DNA of 25,284 nt from JANXVV01 sp038230975 (GTDB lineage: Bacteria > Planctomycetota > Phycisphaerae > Tepidisphaerales > Tepidisphaeraceae), in contig JBBRMF010000049.1 of NCBI GenBank assembly GCA_038230975.1, positions 1 to 25,284 on the forward strand. Reading direction: 5' to 3'. A program made the translations under genes and the position numbers. Of the stretch, positions 7,956 through 16,253 are shown in pieces. The first letter of the stretch is position 1, and every line of letters starts with the position of its first letter. The notes below the pieces were generated by a model that was given only the letters and a program-made list of their open reading frames with translations, did not search any database and had not been told where the DNA came from.

Positions 7956-8405
7956 CGTCTCGGCCGGATAATATCGAGTGATCATTTCGCGAATCTGCGC
8001 GGCATCGGCCAAGACAAAACGGGGCTTGTTGTTCAGCGTTTCCTGAAGCGCTTCAAAGACCGCAATATGGGCCGGGTCGCACACGGCAATCACCAGCACA
8101 TCATCGAGCAGTCGAACACCAATCGCACACAATCGAACCGCCAATTCACGCGGCAGACGCGCTACGGCTTGCGCATCGATCCCGGTTTCCTTCAGATCAA
8201 TGTTCTCAAAACCGTCCGTCAATTGATGAGCCCACGCCTGCCAGATATGTTCCGGCTGACACAAACCCCAGGTCAAAGCGATTTCTCCAAAGCTTTTTTT
8301 CCCGCCCGATGACTGCTCGTGCAGAATCTCATCAATGTCATGGCCTGACAACTTGCCCATCTGCTCCAACACTTTTCCGATTCGTAGACGACTCATAAAA
8401 CCCAT
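7944..8405 (-). CDS. Stand-alone MshEN (GspE N-terminal) domain protein
   Basis: A 153-residue protein consisting of only the N-terminal domain of type II secretion/type IV pilus ATPases (T2SSE_N, MshEN), with no Walker motifs. Two tandem motifs of the c-di-GMP-binding MshEN pattern are visible. The first runs from RIG at about residue 8 through the L...Q spacing to HEQ at about residues 29-31. The second runs from SFGEIALTWGL to WAHQ with the same spacing. The later part (RLPRELAVRLCAIGVRLLDDVLVIAVCDP) is the usual alpha/beta second half. It is probably a cytoplasmic c-di-GMP sensor or an adaptor to a pilus/secretion ATPase elsewhere; that is inference. ATG 8405 is preceded closely by a purine-rich GGAAGGGA. 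Confidence 0.78.
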   Translation of the reverse strand: MGFMSRLRIGKVLEQMGKLSGHDIDEILHEQSSGGKKSFGEIALTWGLCQPEHIWQAWAHQLTDGFENIDLKETGIDAQAVARLPRELAVRLCAIGVRLLDDVLVIAVCDPAHIAVFEALQETLNNKPRFVLADAAQIREMITRYYPAETLMV

Positions 8406-8591
8406 TCCCTTCCAGCCGCGCCATTCTGCTCACAAGCCGGCGTCTCGATCCCAAACCAGTCCGCCGACCGTGACTTGCTAAGCCAAAACAGTACGATGTA
8501 AATGTCCTATTGCCAAAAAAATCTTCTTCTGCAAACGGTTGCAGTCCGATAATCAAAGGACAGGACAGGCCCGATAAACGGATCACCCATT

Positions 8592-9356
8592 ATGCGATTG
8601 GTAAGCTATAACATTCTTGACGGCGGCGAAGGACGGGCAGACCCCCTGGCAGAGGTCATCGAAGCTCAACAGCCCGATGTCATCGCGTTGATCGAATCTG
8701 ATTTTATGTGGGCGTTGGAACGAATCGCGAATCGATTCAAGATGGATTTTATTCATGCGCCGGGGAAAAAGGGCTCGGTGGCTTTGCTGAGCCGTTGGCC
8801 GATCGTTGAAACGATCAATCACGGGCCATTGCGCGAAGGATTAACCAAGTGCCTGCTCCAGGCGAAAGTGGTCGAACCGACAGGTCGTGAATGGACGTTC
8901 GGTGTGCTGCATTTTCACCCGCATGCGTCCGATCTCGATGAGAAAATTCGCGAAGGTGAGCTGGCCGAAGTGCTGGATGTTTTCGCGAGGCATCGGGCGG
9001 ATAAAATCCCGCATATTCTCATGGGCGATTTCAATTCCAACTCCCCTGTTCAGCAGATTAATCCGATGCATTGTAAAGAAAGCACACACAACGATTGGAC
9101 GGAGAACGGCGGGAAACTACCGCGACGGGTGATTCAAACGTTGCTCGATGTCGGATACGTCGACACGCTGGCGGCGGTAGATCCAGAGAAAGCCGCCACG
9201 ATGGGAACTTTCAGCACGCAGTATCCCGGGCAGCGCGTGGATTATATTTTGACGTGGGGCGTGGATCGGTCGAAGATCAAGTCGGCCAGGATCGAGCAGG
9301 ATCGGCTGGCGAAATATGCGAGCGATCATTTTCCCGTGACGGCGGAGATCGAGTGA
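8592..9356 (+). CDS. Endonuclease/exonuclease/phosphatase (EEP) family hydrolase
   Basis: A metal-dependent phosphoesterase of the exonuclease III / DNase I-like superfamily (254 residues). The expected active-site blocks are present in order: SYNILDGG with Asn7, the metal-binding Glu35 in ALIESD, a FHPH segment mid-protein, GDFNSN (Asp-x-Asn), and the C-terminal ASDHFPV with the catalytic Asp-His pair. There is no signal peptide, so it is probably cytoplasmic. The substrate (DNA, phospholipid headgroup or inositol phosphate) cannot be told from sequence. The start at ATG 8592 begins directly with the first beta strand. It is divergent from the MshEN gene across 186 bases, and a strong hairpin follows its stop codon. 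Confidence 0.88.
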   Translation: MRLVSYNILDGGEGRADPLAEVIEAQQPDVIALIESDFMWALERIANRFKMDFIHAPGKKGSVALLSRWPIVETINHGPLREGLTKCLLQAKVVEPTGREWTFGVLHFHPHASDLDEKIREGELAEVLDVFARHRADKIPHILMGDFNSNSPVQQINPMHCKESTHNDWTENGGKLPRRVIQTLLDVGYVDTLAAVDPEKAATMGTFSTQYPGQRVDYILTWGVDRSKIKSARIEQDRLAKYASDHFPVTAEIE

Positions 9357-9360
9357 TCCG

Positions 9361-9396
9361 GTCCCCTGCCCCCATGAGTACATGGGGGCAGGGGAC
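9361..9396. terminator. Perfect 16-bp hairpin after the EEP gene (family D short form)
   Basis: GTCCCCTGCCCCCATG (9361-9376), loop AGTA, then the exact reverse complement (9381-9396). It begins 5 bases after the stop codon, so it very probably ends or stabilises the transcript. No U-run follows. The GTCCCCT outer stem and GTAC-containing tip tie it to the hairpin at 17661-17694. Confidence 0.7.
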
Positions 9397-9431
9397 TGGA
9401 AAGTTCTTCAACCTCGAGCCGTTTCCGTTCG

Positions 9432-9437
9432 TATAAT
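9432..9437 (+). promoter_or_regulatory. Possible -10 box upstream of the MBL-fold gene
   Basis: A consensus TATAAT lies 31 bases before ATG 9469, giving a leader of about 25 bases. A matching -35 is not convincing. A GGAG (9453-9456) lies 12 bases before the start, a longer spacing than ideal. Confidence 0.35.
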
Positions 9438-9468
9438 CATTTCATAAACAACGGAGCAGCACCCCTTA

Positions 9469-10377
9469 ATGAGCTGGCGAAACATCACGGATCAACTGAA
9501 GCATTCCCCATCCGTTTTGCGACTGGCGGATTGGCTGGGTCGCGGACGCGGGCGGATGCGGTGGTTCGATCATCTTCATACCGTGCGCAAACCGCGCCTT
9601 CCGGATTTATCGCAATGGCATCGGGAAAAGTTGTCGGCGGTCTGGATCGGGCACGCCACCGTATTGTTGCGAATTGGAAATCTTACGATTCTCACGGACC
9701 CGGTGATGAGTAACCGGGTGGGTATTGGATTGGGTCTGATCACGGGTGGCCCGCATCGATTGTTTGCGCCGGCGCTTTCCGTGAGCCAGTTGCCGCCGAT
9801 TGATTTAATCCTGATTTCGCATGCGCATTTCGATCATCTCGATCGACCGACACTATGCCGCCTGTCGAAAGAAACACCGGTCATCACGTCTCATCACACG
9901 CTCGATCTGATTCGCGATCTTGGGTTTCGGCGCGTCGCGGAGTTGCAGTGGGGTGAATCACTCGATTTTTCCGGCCTGAAATTCACCGCCCGCAAGGTGA
10001 ATCACTGGGGCGCCCGTACGTTCTTCGATCAGCATCGTGGTTACAACGCATACCTGATTGAGTCGGCCGACCACCGCGTTTTATACGGTGGTGACAGCGC
10101 CTATCAGGACCATTTCAAGGATCTGACAGATATCGATCTGGCGATTCTTGGGATCGGTGGATACGACCCGTACGTTCAGGCGCATGCCACGCCGGAACAA
10201 GCCTGGGAAATGGCCAATCATATGAATGCCGAGCATTTGCTGCCGATGCATCACAGCACTTTTCCGCTGAGTTATGAACCGACGCTGGATCCGATTAAAC
10301 GAATCCTTGCCGCGGCTGGGGAACAAGCGGGGAGGATTGTGATTCGAGAAGTGGGTGGACAGTGGAGTATGGGTTAG
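9469..10377 (+). CDS. Metallo-beta-lactamase-fold hydrolase (NAPE-PLD/RomA-like)
   Basis: A 302-residue metallo-hydrolase of the Lactamase_B_2 group. The zinc motif HxHxDH is His118, His120, Asp122, His123 in SHAHFDHLD. Further likely metal residues are in KVNHWG, in the YGGDSAY segment and in the terminal PMHHSTF. An N-terminal stretch before WIGHATVLLRIGNLTILTDPV is typical of the NAPE-hydrolysing phospholipase D / UlaG-like branch, whose members act on phosphodiesters or lactones. No signal peptide is visible. The exact substrate is unknown. It stands as a single gene between two hairpins. Confidence 0.9.
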   Translation: MSWRNITDQLKHSPSVLRLADWLGRGRGRMRWFDHLHTVRKPRLPDLSQWHREKLSAVWIGHATVLLRIGNLTILTDPVMSNRVGIGLGLITGGPHRLFAPALSVSQLPPIDLILISHAHFDHLDRPTLCRLSKETPVITSHHTLDLIRDLGFRRVAELQWGESLDFSGLKFTARKVNHWGARTFFDQHRGYNAYLIESADHRVLYGGDSAYQDHFKDLTDIDLAILGIGGYDPYVQAHATPEQAWEMANHMNAEHLLPMHHSTFPLSYEPTLDPIKRILAAAGEQAGRIVIREVGGQWSMG

Positions 10378-10399
10378 TAGGCGTGTTCGTAAAACGACA

Positions 10400-10431
10400 C
10401 AGCCGACAGGGGAAGGAGATCCTGTCGGCTG
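10400..10431. terminator. Bidirectional hairpin between convergent genes
   Basis: CAGCCGACAGG (10400-10410), a 10-base loop, then the exact complement (10421-10431); partial pairing continues outward. It lies between the MBL gene (stop at 10377) and the convergent PilZ gene. A T-run at about 10451-10456 follows on the plus strand after a gap, and an A-run (10391-10394) lies on the other side. Confidence 0.6.
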
Positions 10432-10544
10432 GTCGGTGTTCGGGATCGCCGTTTTTTGATGGCAATCAATCAGCAGGCTTGCTGGACGGGGGTCCCGACG
10501 TCAGATTGTGTGAAACAGTTGCCGCAATGCCGCAAGCGGTTTTA

Positions 10545-11003
10545 TTAAGCGGCGAGCGGTTGTGTTGATAGGTAGAGTCCGAGCATTCCGCGATCCATTT
10601 CATCCATGTCGATGAGGCGGCCGCAGATGTCGTATTGGCTGTCTGACGTTTTGCTGACGCGGCTGACGGCCATCCAACCGATCCATTCGTTCTTCGGTTT
10701 GGCGGTGCCTTCTTTGGCTTCAACGAACGGGCAGATGCCGGCGTAGCTGGGCATTTCGAGGCGAACGCGGATCTGATGATCTTGTTTGATGTTGGCCTGG
10801 TTCGTGCGAACCCGCACGCCACCGGCTGAAAGGTCGACGAGGTAACCGAAGTCCATCGCTTCACGGCGACGGCCATCCCAGCGATTCACGCTAAGCGTCT
10901 GGCCACCCAATTCGTAGCGGCGATGCTCACGGCGCTCAGAACCTTTCGATTCCGCAGCCAGTTTGAAACGGTTCACTTTCGACTTGTCTGTCAGCGTTGC
11001 CAT
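10545..11003 (-). CDS. PilZ domain protein
   Basis: A 152-residue cytoplasmic protein with a single PilZ domain, the common c-di-GMP receptor. The two binding motifs are visible: the RxxxR element in RREHRRYEL (Arg24/25 and Arg28/29) and DxSxxG as DLSAGG (Asp57-Ser59-Gly62). The remaining beta-barrel continues through VRLEMP and IGWMAVSRV. ATG 11003 has a good Shine-Dalgarno AGGAG 6 bases upstream. The Shine-Dalgarno and the bases before the ATG form a small palindrome (TAGGAG-A-CTCCTA). Together with the MshEN protein this gives two probable c-di-GMP receptors within 3 kb, but no cyclase is present here. The effector partner is unknown. Confidence 0.88.
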   Translation of the reverse strand: MATLTDKSKVNRFKLAAESKGSERREHRRYELGGQTLSVNRWDGRRREAMDFGYLVDLSAGGVRVRTNQANIKQDHQIRVRLEMPSYAGICPFVEAKEGTAKPKNEWIGWMAVSRVSKTSDSQYDICGRLIDMDEMDRGMLGLYLSTQPLAA

Positions 11004-11401
11004 AGGAGTCTCCTAACAAGGTGCCGGATGATTTGTTAAACTGGTCGCCTTTACACTCCTTATATCGGCAGATTTCCCATTGACTTTTGTTAATATGGGT
11101 AATTTCGGGTAAATGGGGTTAAAAAGAGGTTGTCGGACCTGGAATTGCAGGTTATGAGACATAGTCGTGCAATTTTCCGGTCGCCTCTTGGTACAATGCG
11201 TGTCGATTTATTTAGCCGGGTCGCTTGCGACCCGTGTTTGGCAGCCGTCCGTGGCCCTCGGACACGGGTCGCAAGCGACCCGGCTAAATAATGGACAAAC
11301 CTATGAGCTCCGGGCGCAGGGGACCAGAATATCAAACTCGTGTTAGAATCATGGCGTAGTATGTGGCACGATTTGTAACCGTTCTTTTTCCGGAGAACCG
11401 T
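11004..11401. other. Divergent intergenic region with a family C element
   Basis: About 400 bases between the PilZ gene (-) and the M48 protease gene (+). It holds promoters for both, none clear by eye, and the family C inverted repeat at 11208-11291. No coding frame is convincing. GGAG at 11392-11395 is the probable ribosome site for GTG 11402. Confidence 0.6.
11208..11291. repeat. Family C palindromic element (perfect 30-bp arms)
   Basis: Arms at 11208-11237 and 11262-11291 are perfect 30-bp inverted repeats. Each contains the inner palindrome GGGTCGC-TT-GCGACCC. The 24-base loop has no copy elsewhere in the window. It is the longest perfect inverted repeat seen here and has REP-doublet structure. 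Confidence 0.85.
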
Positions 11402-13027
11402 GTGGCTCGTTTGGCATTGCTGGCAATTCTGATGTGTTGGATGTCCTGGTCGAAAGGGCTGGGTGCCGGCGACCCGACAGGTCTTTCGCCAACGATTGCA
11501 TTGGCGATCTTCCTGGGGGGTTACGCGCTACTTCTCTTGGGAATGCGTGCCTGGAACTATTGGGCCTGTCGGCAGGCGATCGAGGGATCATCCGGACCGC
11601 TATTTCGATTTCATCAGGCGATGAACATTGTCCGCCTCATGGTGCCGGCCTGGCTCGGTGTCGGTATCTATTGCCTGAACTGGGGTTCGATTGTTCAATC
11701 GAGCGTCCCCTGGTTTTATCAGTGGCCGAGTGCGGCGATGCACTTGGAATGCCCGCAGGTGATTCTGGGAACATTGCCGGCGATGCTCACCTGGGTGGGG
11801 TTGTGGTGGTCGCAATATCCGGCCGAGCGATTGCTCCGCGATCAAAGCGTGCTGGTCAACCTGAACGATGATCTGCCGGTTCATGCATCACCGAGCTTTT
11901 GGGAAACTATCAGCGCGTATTTCCGATTGCAGGTGTTGTTTACACTGTTGCCGGTATTTTTGATTCTTCTGTTGCGCGATTTGACGGTCGTCTCGTTGGC
12001 TCTGGCGAATGTGCGCGATGCCAAAGGGATTGAGAATTGGGTGATGGTTCCGGCAACGGTGGCTGTGTTTTTGTTCGCCCCGGAACTCCTTCGCCGCGCT
12101 CTGCGAACGGAACGACTCGCAGATTCACCCTTGCGGCGGCGGCTTGAAGCGATGTGCCGCGACGCCAAACTCGGGTATCGCGAAATCCTCCTCTGGCGAA
12201 CCGATCATTCGATGGGTAACGCGGCGGTGATGGGATTGTTTCCGCGGGTTCGATACGTGCTTCTTTCGGATCTATTGCTGGAGACGATGACCGATCAGCA
12301 GATTGAAGCCGTTTTTGCCCACGAGCTTGGGCATGTCGTCCACCGGCATCTATGGTGGTTTGGATTGTTCGCCATCATCGCGATGCTATTCATGATTGGG
12401 CCCGGCGATCAACTAATGCTGCACGCAAGGCATTGGTACGTCGAGCTGCGTCATCATCCTTTGGATTCCTGGGAGCGCATCGAAGGACTTGTCGGATCGA
12501 TTCTGTTTTTTGGATCGTTCGTGTTGGCGTTCGGATTCCTCAGCCCACGGTTCGAGCGCCAAGCCGATGTGTATGCGGCCAGGACGATGCAGAAAGATTC
12601 TGGAAACACCGCGCACGCTGAAGCGACTACCGCCAAGCCGAATGTGGAAGCTGTCGGCGGCGGGAGTGTGGCTTCCGCGGCGTTATTGGCGTACCAGCCT
12701 GCATCGTACGTCGGTGAATACGGTGCGGGTGTGTTCGCCGCCGCGCTGTATCGCGTGGCGGTGATCAATAACATGCCCGTCTCCGCGCGGAACTGGTCGC
12801 ATGGGAGTATTTCGGAGCGAATGCGGGCGCTACATGAAATGAGCGCGGACCCCGCCCGCACCGGACGATTTGATCGCACGATGACCCGCCTCTATGCCGG
12901 CATGGTGGCCGTTGTTTGCGTGTTTGGAGCGTGGGCATTCATTCAATCCCGCACTTCGGCTTCTGCTTCGCAGTCAACGGGAATACCAATCAGCGTGCCA
13001 ACAAGAACCGTGGTACCGGGTCGATAA
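11402..13027 (+). CDS. M48 family membrane metalloprotease (HtpX/Ste24-like)
   Basis: An integral-membrane zinc endopeptidase, probably in membrane-protein quality control. The catalytic HExxH is HELGH at about residues 307-311 of the form starting at GTG 11402 (320-324 from GTG 11363). It is preceded by DQQIEAVFA and followed by a hydrophobic segment and FERQADVYAAR, whose Glu is the third zinc ligand. Several membrane helices precede the catalytic domain and one follows near the C-terminus. The Ser/Thr/Ala-rich insert after the third ligand (about 35 residues) is unusual. GTG 11402 has GGAG 6 bases upstream, so I prefer it (541 residues). GTG 11363 is an alternative that adds 13 residues. 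Its larger size compared with HtpX (about 290) suggests a Ste24-like or planctomycete-specific subgroup. Confidence 0.88.
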   Translation: MARLALLAILMCWMSWSKGLGAGDPTGLSPTIALAIFLGGYALLLLGMRAWNYWACRQAIEGSSGPLFRFHQAMNIVRLMVPAWLGVGIYCLNWGSIVQSSVPWFYQWPSAAMHLECPQVILGTLPAMLTWVGLWWSQYPAERLLRDQSVLVNLNDDLPVHASPSFWETISAYFRLQVLFTLLPVFLILLLRDLTVVSLALANVRDAKGIENWVMVPATVAVFLFAPELLRRALRTERLADSPLRRRLEAMCRDAKLGYREILLWRTDHSMGNAAVMGLFPRVRYVLLSDLLLETMTDQQIEAVFAHELGHVVHRHLWWFGLFAIIAMLFMIGPGDQLMLHARHWYVELRHHPLDSWERIEGLVGSILFFGSFVLAFGFLSPRFERQADVYAARTMQKDSGNTAHAEATTAKPNVEAVGGGSVASAALLAYQPASYVGEYGAGVFAAALYRVAVINNMPVSARNWSHGSISERMRALHEMSADPARTGRFDRTMTRLYAGMVAVVCVFGAWAFIQSRTSASASQSTGIPISVPTRTVVPGR

Positions 13028-13087
13028 AAGCCTCTATCCAAGGGGAAGCGTGAAAGACCGCCCACGAATTGATTCTCAAGCGGTTGT

Positions 13088-14767
13088 TTATAGCTTGCGC
13101 AGTTCGCGCATGGTTTCGGCGACGATTTCGTTGCTTTTAGTTAGATTGCGATAGAGCGAAAACACTTTTTCGTATTCACGTCGCGCGCGGAGGTCGGGGC
13201 GATAGATGAGGTCTTTGCGAACGCGGGCCATAGCGTGAATCGCCTGGCTGATTCCGGCGTATCCCGTGACCGCCTCACCAGCCGCAAGGCATCCGAGGAT
13301 GGCTGCCCCGAGCGCGACGGATTGGTCGCTTTCCGCCAGCTTGATCCGTTCATCAAGTACATCCGCGTAGATTTGCATCAGCAGGGAGGATTTGGCGGGC
13401 AGCCCTCCGCTGGCTACGAATCGTCGAACGGGCACGCCGGCATTTCGCAATATCTCAACGATTGTTTTCAGCCCGAAGGCGGTTGCTTCCAGCATCGCGC
13501 GGTAAAGCTGCTCGGGTCTGGTGTTCAACCTGATGCCCAGAAACGCGCCGGAGAGATGACCGTCCATCAGCGGGGTGCGGCAACCATTCAACCAATCGAT
13601 CGCCAGCACTCCACCCGAACCCGGTGGCAACCTCGCGGCTCGCTCGTTCAACTCCGCATATGACAGGCCGACGGTTCGAGCGACCCAGTCGAAGGCATCG
13701 CCGACACTGGCCTGACCGGTCTCGTAACCGAAATAACCGGGTAAAATTCCTTCCTCAACTACGCCGGCAATTCCAGGAACCAGCTGTTCGATTCGGCTGT
13801 TCATCATATGGCAAGCACTGGTGCCGAGAACCATCACCATCGTCGAAGGAGAGGGTACGCCTGATCCGGGAACGCCCGCGTGCGCATCAATGATCGCAGT
13901 CGACACCGGGATACCCGCTTTCAGCCCAAGCAAGTGCGCGGCGTCCGGGGTGAGCTCACCGGCTTTCTGACCGGGAGCTAATAAAACCCCCGGCATTTTT
14001 GTCGCGACAATGTCCGCCAAATCGGGATGTACTGCGGCGAAAAACTCGCGCGGTGGGTATCCGCTTTGCCGATTCCACATGGCCTTGTAACCGGCCTGGC
14101 AGGTCGATCGAACAAGTTGGTTCGTTTCGCAAAGTGGGAATGGGCCATTCACCAACTGCCATACCAGCCAGTCGCCCGCTTCAAGCCAGACTTCCGTTGC
14201 TGCGTAAACTTCCGGGGCGAAGTGGAGTGTCTCCAGCACTTTCGGGAAGAACCATTCCAGCCCGATCGTGCCGCCGTAACGTTGCAGCCAGACTTCATTG
14301 CGTTCGCGGGCGATGAGATTGATGCGATCCGTCGCGGCCTTGGCGGCGTGATGTTTCCATAGCTTCGGCCAAGCGAGAGGCGTGCTGCGATAGGGTTCCA
14401 GAAGGCAAAGTGGTGTGCCATCCGCCATCGTCGGAAGCATCGTACAGCTCGTGAAATCCACACCAATACCGATGATTTGATCGGGGGTCACGGCGGCAAG
14501 GTGCATCGCCTCTTTGCAAGCGACGCCTGCGCTGTCGAGCCAATCTCCGGGATGCTGCAGCGCGTAGTCCGCGGGCAGAACCGCGCCGCTGCGGGGCAAC
14601 GTCTGATCGATCACTCCGTGTGCGTAGTTGTTCACGGCATGGCCGGCAATTCGACCGTCGCGAATGTCGACGACGAGCGCTCGAACGGACAGCGTGCCGA
14701 AATCCAGCCCGATGGCAAACCGACCCAACCGGGAAGTCATGGGTTCGGGAATTACATTTTCAGGCAT
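13088..14767 (-). CDS. araB: Ribulokinase (FGGY family)
   Basis: Phosphorylates L-ribulose to L-ribulose 5-phosphate in L-arabinose use, with ATP. At 559 residues it matches AraB. The nucleotide motif AIGLDFGTLSVRALVVD starts at residue 18. The ribulokinase signatures GIGVDFTSCTMLP, the KLWKHHAAKAATDRIN block and VLGTSACHMM are present. The C-terminal SGGLPAKSSLLMQIYADVL and ALGAAILG complete the FGGY fold. ATG 14767 has GAGAGG 6 bases upstream; an earlier in-frame start would run into the divergent gene's start and lacks support. No araA, araD or regulator is adjacent, so the gene is an orphan here. Another pentulose substrate is possible, but the AraB-type motifs are specific. Confidence 0.9.
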   Translation of the reverse strand: MPENVIPEPMTSRLGRFAIGLDFGTLSVRALVVDIRDGRIAGHAVNNYAHGVIDQTLPRSGAVLPADYALQHPGDWLDSAGVACKEAMHLAAVTPDQIIGIGVDFTSCTMLPTMADGTPLCLLEPYRSTPLAWPKLWKHHAAKAATDRINLIARERNEVWLQRYGGTIGLEWFFPKVLETLHFAPEVYAATEVWLEAGDWLVWQLVNGPFPLCETNQLVRSTCQAGYKAMWNRQSGYPPREFFAAVHPDLADIVATKMPGVLLAPGQKAGELTPDAAHLLGLKAGIPVSTAIIDAHAGVPGSGVPSPSTMVMVLGTSACHMMNSRIEQLVPGIAGVVEEGILPGYFGYETGQASVGDAFDWVARTVGLSYAELNERAARLPPGSGGVLAIDWLNGCRTPLMDGHLSGAFLGIRLNTRPEQLYRAMLEATAFGLKTIVEILRNAGVPVRRFVASGGLPAKSSLLMQIYADVLDERIKLAESDQSVALGAAILGCLAAGEAVTGYAGISQAIHAMARVRKDLIYRPDLRARREYEKVFSLYRNLTKSNEIVAETMRELRKL

Positions 14768-14828
14768 AGACGGCCTCTCGTTGATCTGCAAGGATACCCA
14801 CGCTTTCGCCATTAGAGAATCGTCCAAA
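14768..14828. promoter_or_regulatory. Short divergent promoter region (araB / cls)
   Basis: Only 61 bases separate the two divergent start codons, so both promoters must overlap here or lie inside the opposite coding region. The araB Shine-Dalgarno GAGAGG is at its left end. No clear -10/-35 pair is visible. Confidence 0.4.
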
Positions 14829-16253
14829 ATGTCCTGGCTCGTGCTTTACATCTCGGTGGGTTACGCCATTCGCATTGCCATGGTGCCGGTGATTCTGCGC
14901 CGGCAGTTTGCGCCCGGTGCCTCTTTGGGATGGCTTGGGGTTATCTTTCTGCATCCTTATATCGGAACGTCGCTCTACATGATGCTGGGCGAGACACGTC
15001 TTGGCCCCCAGCGCGTGGCTCGACATCGCGAAGTGGTTCAGCATTATCGAGCGGCGGCATTGTTGACCAATGGGGAGCAAAATGCGGTGGTTTCGGAGGT
15101 CCCCGAGGCATACGCGCCGATGATCCTGCAAGCCCAGAAAATCAGCGGGTTTCCCGCGATCGAGGGGAACTCGGTGGAGTTCCTGCCGACATGCGATCAA
15201 TTCGTGACGAAACTGGTTGCGGACATGGAGGCGGCGGTATCGGAGATTCATCTTCTTTACTACATGTTTGATAAAGACCAGACCGCGAAGCGGGTAGCCA
15301 TTGCACTGATTGCCGCAGTGAAGCGGGGCGTTCATTGCCGAGTGATGGCGGATGCTGTTGCATCGCGCGGGTTTTTCCGGGAGACCGGGCTTGGAAGCGA
15401 GTTGCGCGCTGCGGGCGTGGAAGTGGCCGCCGCGATGAAAGTGACCTTGATTCGTCAAGGCATGCCGAGAATGGATCTACGCAATCACCGCAAGCTGGCG
15501 GTGATTGATGGGAAGGTGGCCTACGCAGGAAGTCACAACCTGGTGAATCCAGACTATGGTGGTCGACATGGCAATCCGTGGGTGGATGTGACCGGTCGAT
15601 TTACGGGGCCGATCACCCATCAACTCGGGCTCGTCTTCGCGGAAGATTGGGCGTTTGAAACCGGCACAATGCTTGAACCCCCGGCCATCGGTCCGCACAC
15701 GGGGAACATCTCGATGCAAGTGGTTCCCACGGGTCCGATTGCCGTCGGTCAAACGTATCGACGTCTTTTGCTGGGTGCGGTGCAGTCGGCCCGTAGCCGA
15801 ATCGTATTGACGACGCCTTATTTTGTTCCTGATGAGCCGACCCTGGTTGCCCTGCTGATGGCCGCCGATCGCGGGGTACAAGTCCAGTTGATCGTTCCGC
15901 AGGTGGCGGATCATTTCTTCACCGCTGCCGCCGGGCGAGCGCATTATTCAAAGCTCCTTGAAGGTGGTGTCTCAATCCATCTTTATCGACCGGGCCTGCT
16001 GCATTCAAAAACGGTCACCGTCGACGATGCCTTTGGCCTGTTCGGTTCCGCCAATCTTGATGTACGCAGTTTTAATCTCAACTTTGAACTGAGCGTTCTG
16101 CTCTACGGCAAAGAAGCGACTGAACAACTTCGGGCCGTGCAATCAAGCTATCTGGCCGATTCTACCCAGTTGAATTTCGCGGACTGGAGTCGTCCGAATC
16201 TGATTCGTCAGTATTTTGATCGTGCGGTTAGTTTGCTATCACCGCTGTTGTGA
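14829..16253 (+). CDS. cls: Cardiolipin synthase (phospholipase D family)
   Basis: Makes cardiolipin from phosphatidylglycerol at the inner membrane. The 474-residue length fits ClsA. Two N-terminal membrane helices are followed by two HKD catalytic motifs: NHRKLAVIDGKVAYAGSHN in the first half and LHSKTVTVDDAFGLFGSANL in the second. The linker HPYIGTSLYMMLGE after the second helix is typical. I chose ATG 14829 because the first helix (WLVLYISVGYAIRIAMVPVI) begins at once. An in-frame ATG at 14628 would add 67 residues translated from the antisense of araB. It is divergent from araB, 61 bases apart. Confidence 0.94.
   Translation: MSWLVLYISVGYAIRIAMVPVILRRQFAPGASLGWLGVIFLHPYIGTSLYMMLGETRLGPQRVARHREVVQHYRAAALLTNGEQNAVVSEVPEAYAPMILQAQKISGFPAIEGNSVEFLPTCDQFVTKLVADMEAAVSEIHLLYYMFDKDQTAKRVAIALIAAVKRGVHCRVMADAVASRGFFRETGLGSELRAAGVEVAAAMKVTLIRQGMPRMDLRNHRKLAVIDGKVAYAGSHNLVNPDYGGRHGNPWVDVTGRFTGPITHQLGLVFAEDWAFETGTMLEPPAIGPHTGNISMQVVPTGPIAVGQTYRRLLLGAVQSARSRIVLTTPYFVPDEPTLVALLMAADRGVQVQLIVPQVADHFFTAAAGRAHYSKLLEGGVSIHLYRPGLLHSKTVTVDDAFGLFGSANLDVRSFNLNFELSVLLYGKEATEQLRAVQSSYLADSTQLNFADWSRPNLIRQYFDRAVSLLSPLL

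Noticed and set aside
14628..14828. 67-residue N-terminal extension of cardiolipin synthase
   Set aside because: The extension is entirely antisense to araB and is unlike any Cls N-terminus; ATG 14829 begins directly at the first membrane helix.
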